Source: an uncultured Pelagibacteraceae bacterium
GTDB taxonomy: Bacteria > Pseudomonadota > Alphaproteobacteria > Pelagibacterales > Pelagibacteraceae
DNA length: 64,000 nt
NCBI GenBank assembly: GCA_902615445.1
Contig: CACMOQ010000005.1
Span: 37,140-101,139 of the forward strand
Direction of reading: 5' to 3'
How positions within the stretch are numbered: the first letter of the stretch is position 1; every line of letters begins with the position of its first letter. A program made the translations under genes and the position numbers. Shown one piece after another: positions 37,615-46,211 of the stretch. The notes below the pieces were generated by a model, which saw only the letters and a list, made by a program, of their open reading frames with translations, made no database searches and was not told the origin of the DNA.

Positions 37615-38187
37615 TTAAGCCTCCAACTCAACATCCCAGTATAAATAATCCATCCAGCTTTTATGTAAGTAATTTGGAGGGAAATTTTTTCCATTACGAT
37701 GTAAATCTTCTGTCGTAGGTCGATAAGGATAGCTAGATAATTTCATTCCAGATTTTTTTAGTAATTTTCCTCCTTTTTTTACATTACACGCTGAACATGC
37801 TGTAACAACATTATCCCAATTTGTTTCTCCTCCTTTGGATCTAGGTAATAAATGATCAAAGGTAAGTTCTTCCCCACTCCCACAATATTGACATGAAAAC
37901 TTATCTCTAAGGAAAACATTAAATCTTGTAAAACTTGGTTGTGATTGTGGCACTATATAATCTTTCAAGGCGATAACGCTTGGCAATTGCATATTAAATG
38001 ATGGACTTCTAACTACTCTATCATAGGTGCTTACTATAATTACTCTATCTAAAAATACAGATTTAACAGTGTCCTGCCAAGACCATAAAGATAAAGGATA
38101 ATAACTTAAAGGCCTATAATCGGCATTTAATACTAATGCTGGGCATTTTTCCAAAGAAACATCTCTTTCAATTAATTTGTTCATCAA
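37615..38187 (-). CDS. HNH endonuclease family protein
   Basis: A 190-residue protein with an N-terminal domain beginning ALVLNADYRPLSYYPLSLWSW (starts about 18). A C-terminal HNH module follows: zinc pairs in CQYCG (about 99-103) and CSACN (about 131-135), and the catalytic HLLPRSKGGETNWDN (about 112-126). This is the widespread chromosomal single-gene HNH family of Alphaproteobacteria, not a mobile intron nuclease. Its physiological role is not known. It is convergent with coq7 with three bases between. Confidence 0.82.
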   Translation of the reverse strand: MMNKLIERDVSLEKCPALVLNADYRPLSYYPLSLWSWQDTVKSVFLDRVIIVSTYDRVVRSPSFNMQLPSVIALKDYIVPQSQPSFTRFNVFLRDKFSCQYCGSGEELTFDHLLPRSKGGETNWDNVVTACSACNVKKGGKLLKKSGMKLSSYPYRPTTEDLHRNGKNFPPNYLHKSWMDYLYWDVELEA

Positions 38188-38221
38188 GAAAACATAACTT
38201 ATTAAAAAAATATTTCAATCT

Positions 38222-38881
38222 TTAGGCTAGATTAAATTTTTTAAGAATATAATTTAACGCTATACTTGACGCTTGAATAGGAATATGATGGTCGCAGCCT
38301 TTAATTAAATGAGTTTCAATTTGAATGTTATTCCTTATAAAAAAATCTTTTGCTTCAAGCAAATAATTGGCTGGAACTACTTGATCTAAATCACCATGGA
38401 TCAATAATGTATTTGTAGAGGCCTTTTTTCTGTTTTTTAAATTTTCTTGATCTATAATTTTTCCTGAAAAACCAATTATGCTATTATATTCTTTATCAGA
38501 AGTTAGGCCTAGATTAATAGCCATCATACAGCCTTGGCTAAATCCGGATAAACAAATTTTATTATTTTCTAAATCAAATTCCTGTTTTATTTCAATTATA
38601 AATTTATTTAATATTTTTTCAGCTTTTATGGACTCATCTAAAATATAATTTGAATCATTTTTTGTTAAATCAAACCACTGGAAGCCTGATGGGTTAATTG
38701 GACATGCCTCATGACCGTCTGGACAAATAAATATAGTATTTGGTAAATGTCTTTTCCAATTTAATGAGAGCATACTTATATCTTTTCCATCTCCGCCATA
38801 GCCATGTAGTAAAATTATAGCATTTTTAATTTCCAAATTATTTTCTGGTTTAATAATTGTTGAATTTAGGCAAAATGTCAT
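38222..38881 (-). CDS. Phospholipase/carboxylesterase family hydrolase
   Basis: A 219-residue alpha/beta hydrolase of the carboxylesterase-2 group (YpfH/acyl-protein thioesterase-like). ILLHGYGGDGKD (about 23-34), the nucleophile elbow GFSQGC (about 114-119), the aspartate in HGDLDQVVP (about 162-170) and the histidine in GCDHHIP (about 195-201) form the expected triad. No signal peptide is present. The substrate is unknown. It runs in the same direction as the HNH gene with a 34-base gap. Confidence 0.8.
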   Translation of the reverse strand: MTFCLNSTIIKPENNLEIKNAIILLHGYGGDGKDISMLSLNWKRHLPNTIFICPDGHEACPINPSGFQWFDLTKNDSNYILDESIKAEKILNKFIIEIKQEFDLENNKICLSGFSQGCMMAINLGLTSDKEYNSIIGFSGKIIDQENLKNRKKASTNTLLIHGDLDQVVPANYLLEAKDFFIRNNIQIETHLIKGCDHHIPIQASSIALNYILKKFNLA

Positions 38882-38934
38882 ATCATATAATTTGTGTTTT
38901 TTTATTTTAAAAACAGATTACAATCATTTAATAT

Positions 38935-39138
38935 ATGATTTCTGGAGTATTAGTTAAATTAATATCATTAACTTTATTAATGGCAGTTGGGATAGTTCTT
39001 ATCCTTGGAATTGGGACTTTGTTCAAAGGAGGCAAATCAAGCAAAAAATATTCCAACAAATTAATGCAATTAAGGGTATTATTGCAATTTATTGCTGTTA
39101 TAGCATTGGTGACTTTTGCGTACTTTTTTAAAAATTAA
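38935..39138 (+). CDS. HIG1-domain (hypoxia-induced) small membrane protein
   Basis: A 67-residue protein with two hydrophobic helices (about 6-28 and 46-65) joined by a basic loop. The stretch NKLMQLRVLLQFIAVIAL matches the HIG1 domain of mitochondrial Rcf1/HIGD1A and bacterial relatives, which associate with cytochrome c oxidase or respiratory supercomplexes. A role at the terminal oxidase is inferred. Its end overlaps that of the TlpA-like gene by four bases, convergently. Confidence 0.75.
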   Translation: MISGVLVKLISLTLLMAVGIVLILGIGTLFKGGKSSKKYSNKLMQLRVLLQFIAVIALVTFAYFFKN

Positions 39139-39644
39139 TTAAAATTACTTAACCATCTTATAAATTCTTCATTTTCAAAATTTATTGATCCAACAATTCT
39201 TGCAAACTCAAGTCCATCTTTATTTAATAAAATTGTTGTAGGTATGCCTCTTAAACCAAATTTTTTGGCTAGAGTTATTGGTGAATCAAAATATGTAACT
39301 AAATTTTTAATTTTAAGTTCATTAAAAAAATTTATCGCCTTTTCCTCACTTTCTTGACCTACATTTATAGGAAAAATCTTTAAATTATTTAAATTGGCTT
39401 TTTTATTTAATAAATCTAGAGAAGGCATTTCTTCTTTACAAGGGGCACACCAAGTTGCCCAAAAATTCAGCAAGATTAGTTTTCCTTTAAAATCCTTTAA
39501 GTTTATCTGCTCTTTTTTAGAGTCTAAGAATGTTAAATCATCATATTTCTTTAATTCTTTGTTGATAACAAGATTTTTTATATTAGTTATCTCGTTTGCA
39601 ACTGAATTAGAAATTAAAAAAATAAATATTATTAAAATTCTCAT
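39135..39644 (-). CDS. TlpA-like periplasmic thioredoxin
   Basis: A 169-residue protein starting with a signal peptide or anchor (MRILIIFIFLISNSVANE). The thioredoxin fold carries the active site FWATWCAPCKEEMPSL (about 71-86), and the cis-proline region is GIPTTILL (about 135-142). TlpA/ResE-type proteins reduce apocytochrome or copper-site cysteines during oxidase maturation. It stands next to a HIG1 protein, which fits a respiratory role, but both assignments of partner are inference. Confidence 0.85.
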   Translation of the reverse strand: MRILIIFIFLISNSVANEITNIKNLVINKELKKYDDLTFLDSKKEQINLKDFKGKLILLNFWATWCAPCKEEMPSLDLLNKKANLNNLKIFPINVGQESEEKAINFFNELKIKNLVTYFDSPITLAKKFGLRGIPTTILLNKDGLEFARIVGSINFENEEFIRWLSNFN

Positions 39645-39668
39645 GTTAAAAAGGTATAATTAATTATC

Positions 39669-41060
39669 ATGACAAAAAATAAAAACAACCAGGCAATATG
39701 GGGCGCTAGAATCAAGTCAAATACCTCTTCAATTTTTCAAAAAGCTGGTAGTTCTATAAATATAGATAAAAGACTTTACAGAGAGGATATAACTGCATCT
39801 ATAGCACACGTAGAAATGTTATTCAGGCAAAAGATAATTTCTTTTAAAATTAAGAATAAAATTGTTTACGGCCTTAATAAGATTGAAAAGGAAATTACTA
39901 AAAAAAAATTTGATTTTAGTGAGAGATATGAAGATATTCATTTAAATATTGAAAAAAGACTTTTTCAATTAATAGGGGATGAGGCAGGTTATCTACATAC
40001 AGCTAGATCACGAAACGACCAAGTGATCACAGATTTTAAAATTTGGATTAGATCTGCCACAAAAAACTTAATCATCAAAATAGATAAAATAACTAAAAGC
40101 TCATTAAAGCTAGCCGAAAAAAATGTAGATACAATTATGCCTGGCTTTACCCATCTCAAAAATGCTCAAGCAATTTCATTCGCACATTATTTAATGGCGT
40201 ATGTTGAAATATTTAATAGAGATAAAAAAAGATTTACAAATAATTTTCAAAGTTTAGATGAAAATCCTTTAGGTGCTGCTGCACTTACAGGAACATCTTT
40301 TAATATTGACAGAAATTATACCTCAAAGAAATTGGGCTTTAAAAGTCCAACAAAAAACTCTATTGATACAGTCTCTGATAGAGACTTCGTTTTAGATTTT
40401 TTGTTTAGTGTTTCTGTATGCTCTATGCATATTTCTAGGATTGCTGAAGAACTTATCATATGGAGTTCAGATGGATTTAAGTTAATAAATTTATCTGATA
40501 AAATTGTAACTGGCTCATCAATAATGCCTCAAAAGAAAAATCCTGATCTACTAGAATTTATAAGAGGAAAATCTGGTATTTCTTACGGAAATTTATTTGC
40601 AATGCTTACTATCCTGAAAGGTTTGCCCTTATCTTATTTTAAAGATCTTCAAGATGATAAAGAAATAATTTTTAAGTCTTTTGACAACCTCTCGGATTGC
40701 TTGAAAATATTTGATGAAATACTAAAAAACATAAGTCCAAATAAAAAGAGAATGTTAGAACTTGCTAACTCTGGCTATATTACTGCAACAGATTTGGCTG
40801 ACTATCTTGTTATTAATTACTCAATCCCGTTTAGAGAAGCTTATGAAAAAACTGCTAAAATAGTCAATCTTGCTGAAAAAAAAAAGAAAAGACTTGATCA
40901 ATTAACTCTTGAAGAACTCAGAATAATTGAACCAAAATTAACAAAAGATGTATTAAAGGTGTTTGATTTAAAAAATTCTATAAAATCAAAAAATTCATAC
41001 GGTGGAACATCTTTTGTAAATATAAAAAAAATGATAATGAACTATAAAAAACAAAAATGA
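39669..41060 (+). CDS. argH: Argininosuccinate lyase
   Basis: The last step of arginine synthesis, splitting argininosuccinate to arginine and fumarate. It has 463 residues, the standard length. It shows HTARSRNDQV (about 114-123), GFTHLKNAQ (a variant of the usual HLQ, about 158-166) and the superfamily signature GSSIMPQKKNPD (about 278-289). It is translationally coupled (ATGA overlap) to a small lipoprotein and then lysA, a familiar proteobacterial arrangement. Confidence 0.97.
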   Translation: MTKNKNNQAIWGARIKSNTSSIFQKAGSSINIDKRLYREDITASIAHVEMLFRQKIISFKIKNKIVYGLNKIEKEITKKKFDFSERYEDIHLNIEKRLFQLIGDEAGYLHTARSRNDQVITDFKIWIRSATKNLIIKIDKITKSSLKLAEKNVDTIMPGFTHLKNAQAISFAHYLMAYVEIFNRDKKRFTNNFQSLDENPLGAAALTGTSFNIDRNYTSKKLGFKSPTKNSIDTVSDRDFVLDFLFSVSVCSMHISRIAEELIIWSSDGFKLINLSDKIVTGSSIMPQKKNPDLLEFIRGKSGISYGNLFAMLTILKGLPLSYFKDLQDDKEIIFKSFDNLSDCLKIFDEILKNISPNKKRMLELANSGYITATDLADYLVINYSIPFREAYEKTAKIVNLAEKKKKRLDQLTLEELRIIEPKLTKDVLKVFDLKNSIKSKNSYGGTSFVNIKKMIMNYKKQK

Positions 41061-41188
41061 AAATAAAAATATTTTTAGCTATAATAATAGTAAACTTAGT
41101 GATTTCTTGTGGAAAAAAAAGCGATCCAGAATATAAAAAATCTATTAATAAAATAATAATTCAAAGCACAGTCATAAAAATATCTTGA
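41057..41188 (+). CDS. LptM-like small lipoprotein
   Basis: A 43-residue protein: an N-terminal hydrophobic signal (MKIKIFLAIIIVNLVIS) followed by the lipobox cysteine and CGKKSDPEY. E. coli LptM (YifL), which helps mature the LPS translocon LptD/E, has a like LxxCGxKGPL start, and such lipoproteins commonly sit just upstream of lysA, as here. Its ATG overlaps the argH stop (ATGA) and its TGA overlaps the lysA ATG (TGATG), so all three are coupled. The glycine-proline-leucine part of the LptM motif is diverged (KSDPEY). Confidence 0.7.
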   Translation: MKIKIFLAIIIVNLVISCGKKSDPEYKKSINKIIIQSTVIKIS

Positions 41189-42402
41189 TGAAATATCTAA
41201 AAAAAAAGCTCACTATTGAGAATGTGAAAGTCAATTTAATAGCTAAGAAATATGGAACACCAGCATATTGTTATTCTTATTCAAAATTAAAAAGAAACAT
41301 TGAAAATTTTAAAAAAAGTTTTCAATCATTTTCTCCACTAATATGTTTTGCAGTTAAATCAAATACTAATAGGGATCTAATTAAAGAAATCAAAAAATTT
41401 GGACTCGGTGCCGATGTAGTATCTATGGGCGAATTGATGATGGCGGTGAAAGCTGGTATTAATCCAAAAAAAATTGTTTTTTCTGGAGTAGGAAAAACTT
41501 TTGAAGAAATAAATTATGCTATAAGTAAGAACATACTCTTAATTAACGCCGAGTCAGAAAGTGAAATTAAGCTAATAGAAAAAATTGCAAAATTAAAAAA
41601 AAAGAAAATAGAAATAGGTGTTAGACTAAATCCTAATATTGATGCGAAGACTTTACGTCAGATCTCTACAGGAAAAAAAGATAATAAATTTGGAGTTAAT
41701 AGCAGTACTTTTATTAAACTCGTAAACAATTATAAAAACTCTAAATATATTAAATTAAAATGTTTGAGTGTCCACATAGGGAGTCAAATCCTTGATCACA
41801 AACCTTATGAAAAAATGCTCAAATCAATCATCAAAATATTAAAAAAAATTAATTACAAATTTGAGTTTATTGATCTTGGTGGTGGTATGGGTATTTCTTA
41901 TAATGATCAAGAAAAAAAACTAGATTATAAAAAATATTGCATAGCAATAAATAAATTTTTGAATGAATATAATTCTAAAATTATATTTGAGCCAGGTAGA
42001 TCTATAATTGGAAATACTGGAACTTTAATAAGTAAAATAATTTACATAAAAAAGAGTGAGAAAAAAAATTTTATTATTTTAGATGCTGCAATGAATGATT
42101 TGATGAGACCAGCTTTATACGGTGCGGTACACAAGATAATGCCTGCATTAAAAAAAACTAAAATTTTGAAAAAGAATCATGAATTTGTTGGGCCAATTTG
42201 TGAAAGTACAGATAGTTTTTTAAATTTAAAAAAATTTCAAGATTTAAAAGAAAACGAAATAATTGTGATTTGTGATGTAGGCGCGTACGGGATGTCTTTA
42301 GGATCAAATTATAACTTAAGACCAAAGCCTATTGAATTAATGATTAAAGGTTCAAAAATTAAGATTATCAAAAAAAGGCAAAAGTATTTAGATTTTATCT
42401 AG
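41188..42402 (+). CDS. lysA: Diaminopimelate decarboxylase
   Basis: A PLP-dependent decarboxylation of meso-diaminopimelate to lysine. 404 residues from the ATG at 41188. An upstream in-frame TTG at 41185 is less likely because the ATG forms a TGATG junction with the preceding lipoprotein gene. PLP-lysine is in CFAVKSNTN (about 49-57). SVHIGSQ (about 192-198), DLGGGMGI (about 228-235), EPGRSI (about 265-270) and the substrate-side GPICESTD (about 335-342) are intact. Confidence 0.96.
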   Translation: MKYLKKKLTIENVKVNLIAKKYGTPAYCYSYSKLKRNIENFKKSFQSFSPLICFAVKSNTNRDLIKEIKKFGLGADVVSMGELMMAVKAGINPKKIVFSGVGKTFEEINYAISKNILLINAESESEIKLIEKIAKLKKKKIEIGVRLNPNIDAKTLRQISTGKKDNKFGVNSSTFIKLVNNYKNSKYIKLKCLSVHIGSQILDHKPYEKMLKSIIKILKKINYKFEFIDLGGGMGISYNDQEKKLDYKKYCIAINKFLNEYNSKIIFEPGRSIIGNTGTLISKIIYIKKSEKKNFIILDAAMNDLMRPALYGAVHKIMPALKKTKILKKNHEFVGPICESTDSFLNLKKFQDLKENEIIVICDVGAYGMSLGSNYNLRPKPIELMIKGSKIKIIKKRQKYLDFI

Positions 42403-42413
42403 CTTTTGAAAAA

Positions 42414-43115
42414 ATGATTAGAAACTTTTTATTTTCTGTTTCCTTTTTTAGTGGAATAATAATTATCTTGATAATATTTTTGCCATCCTTTTTATTTCCT
42501 CAAAAGGTTGTTTTATTCGGTGGAAAATTAATGGGTTATTGGACAGGTTTTTGTTTAAAGTTTTTTTTAAATACAAAAATTGAAATAAAAGGAAGAGAAA
42601 ATATTATTAAAAATGAAAAGTTTTTTATAGCTGCTTCACATCAATCTATGTTTGAAACTTTTTACTTGCAGATCATTTTTAACTCTCCAATATTTATTCT
42701 AAAAAAAGAACTAACTTTGATCCCTATTTTTGGGTGGTATTTAAAAAAAATTGGATCTATCTCAATTAAGAGGAATAAGATTGCCAAAGATAATTTAGAT
42801 TTTTTTGGAAATATTTCTGAAAAATTGATGAATACGAAAAGACCATTAATAATCTTTCCACAAGGAACAAGGGTTTTACCTCATGAACGTCCTCCTTTTA
42901 AAAGAGGTGTGTCTAGAATTTATGAACAATTGGATATCATTTGCCAACCAGTTGCAATTAATTCAGGGCATGTCTGGCCAAAAAGAGGAAGTAAAAAAGA
43001 TAAAAGAACAATAACAGTTTCAATTTTAAAACCAATTCGCCCTGGAGTATCTAAAGATGAATTTTTAAGAAATCTAGAAAACTGCATTTATGCTGAACTT
43101 GATTTGTTAAACTAA
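42414..43115 (+). CDS. plsC: 1-acyl-sn-glycerol-3-phosphate acyltransferase
   Basis: This makes phosphatidic acid from lysophosphatidate. It is a 233-residue membrane-anchored protein with an N-terminal hydrophobic helix (about 5-30). The acyltransferase box is ASHQSMFETF (about 74-83), HX4E in place of the textbook HX4D, and FPQGTR (about 145-150) is the second motif. The HX4E form is seen in other alphaproteobacterial PlsC-like proteins, so activity is likely. Its last four bases overlap the end of dnaN. Confidence 0.87.
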   Translation: MIRNFLFSVSFFSGIIIILIIFLPSFLFPQKVVLFGGKLMGYWTGFCLKFFLNTKIEIKGRENIIKNEKFFIAASHQSMFETFYLQIIFNSPIFILKKELTLIPIFGWYLKKIGSISIKRNKIAKDNLDFFGNISEKLMNTKRPLIIFPQGTRVLPHERPPFKRGVSRIYEQLDIICQPVAINSGHVWPKRGSKKDKRTITVSILKPIRPGVSKDEFLRNLENCIYAELDLLN

Positions 43116-44224
43116 CCCTTCATAGGCATAACAACAAATATACTATTAAAATCACTAGGATCTTTGATTAATGCGGGAGACCCACTGTCATTAAAATATA
43201 TTTCAACTTTTTCACCATCTAATTGAGATGCAATATCAATCAAGTATCTTGAATTAAAACTTATTTCTAAATCATGCTCAAATTTTACTGACAATGTTTC
43301 TTTACCATCTCCACTATTTGTATTATTTACTGATAAATTTAAAGTATCTTTTTCTAAACTGAACTTTACACCGTCTTTTTTATCTAGAGAAACTGAAGCT
43401 ACTCTATCGACCGAACTTAAAAAAAGTTTTAAATCTATTTCAAGTTTTTTTTGATTATTTTTCGGTATGACCTGTACGTAATTAGGAAATTTTCCGTCAA
43501 TCAGCTTTGATATTAAAACACTATTATTTAATTCAAATTTAATCTTTGATTTAGCATTAGAAATCTTTACATCACCGTCATAATTATCTAACAAAGAGCA
43601 TAATTGAAAAATAGTTTTTTTAGGTAATATTATGGGTTCGAAGACTATATCATTATCCAATTTAATTTTAGATATTGACATTCTATGACTATCAGTTGCA
43701 GCTGCTGTTAAAAAATTTTTATCTTCAAATTCTGTTTTATGGATATAAATGCCACTTAAGTAATGTCTTGTCTCGTCATTTGAAATTGAAAATTTACATT
43801 TATTTAAAAGTTTAAGAAGTTGTTTAGATTTGATAACAAACTCATCTTGATTGAAGTCTTCTTCGGTTACTGGAAATTCTGAGGAACTTATACAATTAAG
43901 ATTGAAATTTGATTTTTCTGACTCCAAGTGTAATTTACTCTTATCATTAAGTGTAAGATTAATTTTTTTTCCCGAAGACAGTTTTCTCACAATATCATAT
44001 AAAGTTGATGAGGTTGTGGTAGTTTTCCCCTCCTCCAAAACTTCAACATTTTTAATCTGATGGACAAATATTAAATCTAAATCAGTAGCGGTTAGTGTAA
44101 GTTTTGAATTTTGAGCGTCTAAAAGTATGTTTGATAAGATTGGTAGTGTACTTCTTTTTTCAATTACCCCCTGACAATAATTTAAAGCTTGCTGAAAATC
44201 TTGTTGGTTTACATTAAATTTCAT
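43112..44224 (-). CDS. dnaN: DNA polymerase III beta subunit (sliding clamp)
   Basis: The 370-residue ring-forming clamp that tethers the polymerase to DNA. Three similar domains of about 120 residues are visible. The N-terminal FQQALNYCQGVIEKRSTLPILSNIL (starts about 10) and the C-terminal PALIKD...VVMPMKG are diagnostic. The terminal MPMKG corresponds to the MPMRL cleft end. It is transcribed after dnaA with an 11-base overlap, the ancestral dnaA-dnaN order. recF does not follow. Confidence 0.97.
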   Translation of the reverse strand: MKFNVNQQDFQQALNYCQGVIEKRSTLPILSNILLDAQNSKLTLTATDLDLIFVHQIKNVEVLEEGKTTTTSSTLYDIVRKLSSGKKINLTLNDKSKLHLESEKSNFNLNCISSSEFPVTEEDFNQDEFVIKSKQLLKLLNKCKFSISNDETRHYLSGIYIHKTEFEDKNFLTAAATDSHRMSISKIKLDNDIVFEPIILPKKTIFQLCSLLDNYDGDVKISNAKSKIKFELNNSVLISKLIDGKFPNYVQVIPKNNQKKLEIDLKLFLSSVDRVASVSLDKKDGVKFSLEKDTLNLSVNNTNSGDGKETLSVKFEHDLEISFNSRYLIDIASQLDGEKVEIYFNDSGSPALIKDPSDFNSIFVVMPMKG

Positions 44225-45632
44225 CTTCTTTATTGTTATATAATATTTGATTTTTCAATTTATTTATATTTTCAACCATCATGGGGTCTTTTTCCTTCAA
44301 TTTTTCAATGGTCTTAACTGAGTGAATTATAGTTGTATGATCTCTGTTAGAAAATTCTCTCCCAATCTCTGGAAGAGATTTTGAAGTTAAAATTTTTGTT
44401 AAGTAAATTCCTATTTGTCTAGGCCTAACTAAATACCTAGATCTTCTGGATGATAACATTTCATTTTTACTAATTTTAAAAAATTTACAAACTAACGTCT
44501 GAATAAGATCTATTGTGACTTTATTCTCATTAAGATTTAATAAATCTTTTAGAACAACCTTTGCTTCTGATAAATTTGGGGTTTTACTATATATTCTTGT
44601 AAAAGAAACAATCCTATTAATTGCTCCAACTATTTCTCTAATACTAGCTGTAATTTCTCTGCTGATGAAATCCTCAATCTCTTTCGTAATTTTAACTTCA
44701 TCGGGATATAAATTATTAAAATCTTCAATTTTTTTTAAAACAATTTTTTTTCTAAGCTGATAGTCTGGTTTCTGAATGTCAACAACCAAACCTCCAGAAA
44801 ATCTAGATTTAATTCTTTCTTGAATTCTTGATAACCTGTTAGGTGGCCTATCTGCAGAAACAATAATTTTAGAACCTTTTTCTTTCAAAGCATTAAACGT
44901 GTGAAAAAACTCTTCTTGCATTGCCTCTTTACCATTCATAAACTGAATGTCATCAATGAGAAGAACGTTGGTGTTTCTAAAATATTCTTTAAATTTTACC
45001 ATATCGTTAGATTTTATGGACTTAACAAATTGATACATAAATCTTTCTGCAGAAATAAACATTACATTGCTATTTTTTTTTAATTCAAAACCAATAGAAT
45101 TTAATAGATGCGTTTTACCCATACCAACACCCCCATAAATATAAAGTGGGTTATAATTTGAAATATTTTCTGAAACTTTTAGTGAAGCTTCAAAAGCAAG
45201 TTTGTTACTTGATCCTGTAATAAAATTTTCAAATGTTTTATTTGGGTCGATTCTATTATATTGAAGGTAAGATTCTTTTATAAAAGAAATATTTTCGCTT
45301 TTTTTTAATTGACTAAAGTTTTCCTCTTTTTTTTGATTTTTTAAATTTTGTGAGTCTATTTTAAACTCTATTCTTATGATTTCTTTCTTATGATTTTTTA
45401 ATGACTGTAAAATTTGATCTAAATATCTAGAAGTAATCCAATCTCTTATAAATCTTGTAGGAACAGATAATAAAACGTAATTATGAAATTCCTCTACAAA
45501 AACAATTTTTTTAAGCCAACTTTCATAAATATCCATACCTAATTTATTTTTCATATCTGTTCGAACCATTTCCCAATCCAATTTTTCAGATTTTAAATTA
45601 GATAACTTATTTTCTGTAAACGTATTATTCAT
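44214..45632 (-). CDS. dnaA: Chromosomal replication initiator DnaA
   Basis: The AAA+ protein that opens oriC. It has 472 residues. Domain I is about 18-85 (WEMVRTDMKNKLGMDIYESWLKK). A linker follows, then domain III with Walker A GGVGMGKTHLL (about 165-175), Walker B VLLIDDIQFM (about 228-237) and RPPNRLSRIQERIKSRF sensor/box VII. Domain IV has the DnaA-box-reading helix REFSNRDHTTIIHSVKTIEK near the C-terminus. The 272-bp region upstream has no clear cluster of DnaA boxes, so the origin is probably elsewhere. Confidence 0.97.
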   Translation of the reverse strand: MNNTFTENKLSNLKSEKLDWEMVRTDMKNKLGMDIYESWLKKIVFVEEFHNYVLLSVPTRFIRDWITSRYLDQILQSLKNHKKEIIRIEFKIDSQNLKNQKKEENFSQLKKSENISFIKESYLQYNRIDPNKTFENFITGSSNKLAFEASLKVSENISNYNPLYIYGGVGMGKTHLLNSIGFELKKNSNVMFISAERFMYQFVKSIKSNDMVKFKEYFRNTNVLLIDDIQFMNGKEAMQEEFFHTFNALKEKGSKIIVSADRPPNRLSRIQERIKSRFSGGLVVDIQKPDYQLRKKIVLKKIEDFNNLYPDEVKITKEIEDFISREITASIREIVGAINRIVSFTRIYSKTPNLSEAKVVLKDLLNLNENKVTIDLIQTLVCKFFKISKNEMLSSRRSRYLVRPRQIGIYLTKILTSKSLPEIGREFSNRDHTTIIHSVKTIEKLKEKDPMMVENINKLKNQILYNNKEDEI

Positions 45633-45904
45633 TTTTTGAGGAAATATTAGTTACAACTATTCATAAGTTTATTGCAACAAATAATTAAAAAAAAAAAACA
45701 AAAAAATAAAATCTAGGATTGTGTTTTTTTTTATCTTTCCGAAAATATTCTTTGACAAAAAAATTTTTTATGTATCAAAATTTACAAAATTAATTCCTAA
45801 AAAAAATATATTAGAAATTTACTAAATCAAAATATTGTGAATTAATAAAATTAAAACATATATAGGGTGTATGCCTTAAGTTGAATCAACCAGCAATATA
45901 CAAA
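45633..45904. other. 272-bp AT-rich gap between rpsT and dnaA
   Basis: No coding frame stands out. On the minus strand TTGATT with a CTATAT 18 bases downstream (near 45863-45892) may serve dnaA. The remainder is A/T tracts. One TGTGAATTA (near 45837) is a single-mismatch DnaA box, too little for an origin. Confidence 0.3.
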
Positions 45905-46165
45905 TTAAATTGAATTAATTTTTTTTGAAATTCTTGAGACGTTTCTTGAAGCGTTTTGTTTTTTTATAATGCCAGTTTTAGCAATTTTCATTAATTCTGA
46001 ATTCAACTTGGGTAAGAATTTGAGTGCTTCTGTTTTTTTTTTACTATCAATTAAAAGATTCATCTTTTTTAAAGCATTTTTATATCTGCTTTTTCTAGCT
46101 CTGTTAACTGCGGTTTGTCTTGATATTCTTCTAATTCTTTTGATCGCTGATTTTGTGTTAGCCAT
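45905..46165 (-). CDS. rpsT: 30S ribosomal protein S20
   Basis: An 86-residue basic three-helix protein that stabilises 16S rRNA early in 30S assembly. The opening MANTKSAIKRIRRISRQTAVNRARKS pattern and C-terminal INKKNASR-type segment (here IIKKQNASRNVSRISKKI) are characteristic. It has its own predicted promoter at 46175-46203 and almost no leader. It is upstream of dnaA on the same strand, separated by 272 bp. Confidence 0.97.
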   Translation of the reverse strand: MANTKSAIKRIRRISRQTAVNRARKSRYKNALKKMNLLIDSKKKTEALKFLPKLNSELMKIAKTGIIKKQNASRNVSRISKKINSI

Positions 46166-46174
46166 AAGCGCAGG

Positions 46175-46203
46175 GGTATAGCTTGAGAATTAATTTTGGT
46201 CAA
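46175..46203 (-). promoter_or_regulatory. Predicted sigma70 promoter of rpsT
   Basis: On the minus strand -35 TTGACC (46198-46203) and -10 TATACC (46175-46180) are 17 bases apart. A G+C-rich stretch, CCTGCGC, follows the -10, and the rpsT ATG is nine bases beyond it. The same layout occurs before rpmI. Confidence 0.55.
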
Positions 46204-46211
46204 TGAAATAA

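Noticed and set aside
45763-45791. TTGACA with TATCAA on the plus strand
   Set aside because: It would read into the end of rpsT in antisense, with no gene to serve. AT-rich DNA gives such hits by chance.
45633-45904. Replication origin next to dnaA
   Set aside because: Only one single-mismatch DnaA box was seen and no ordered cluster or GATC-rich block, so the AT richness alone is not enough in this genome.
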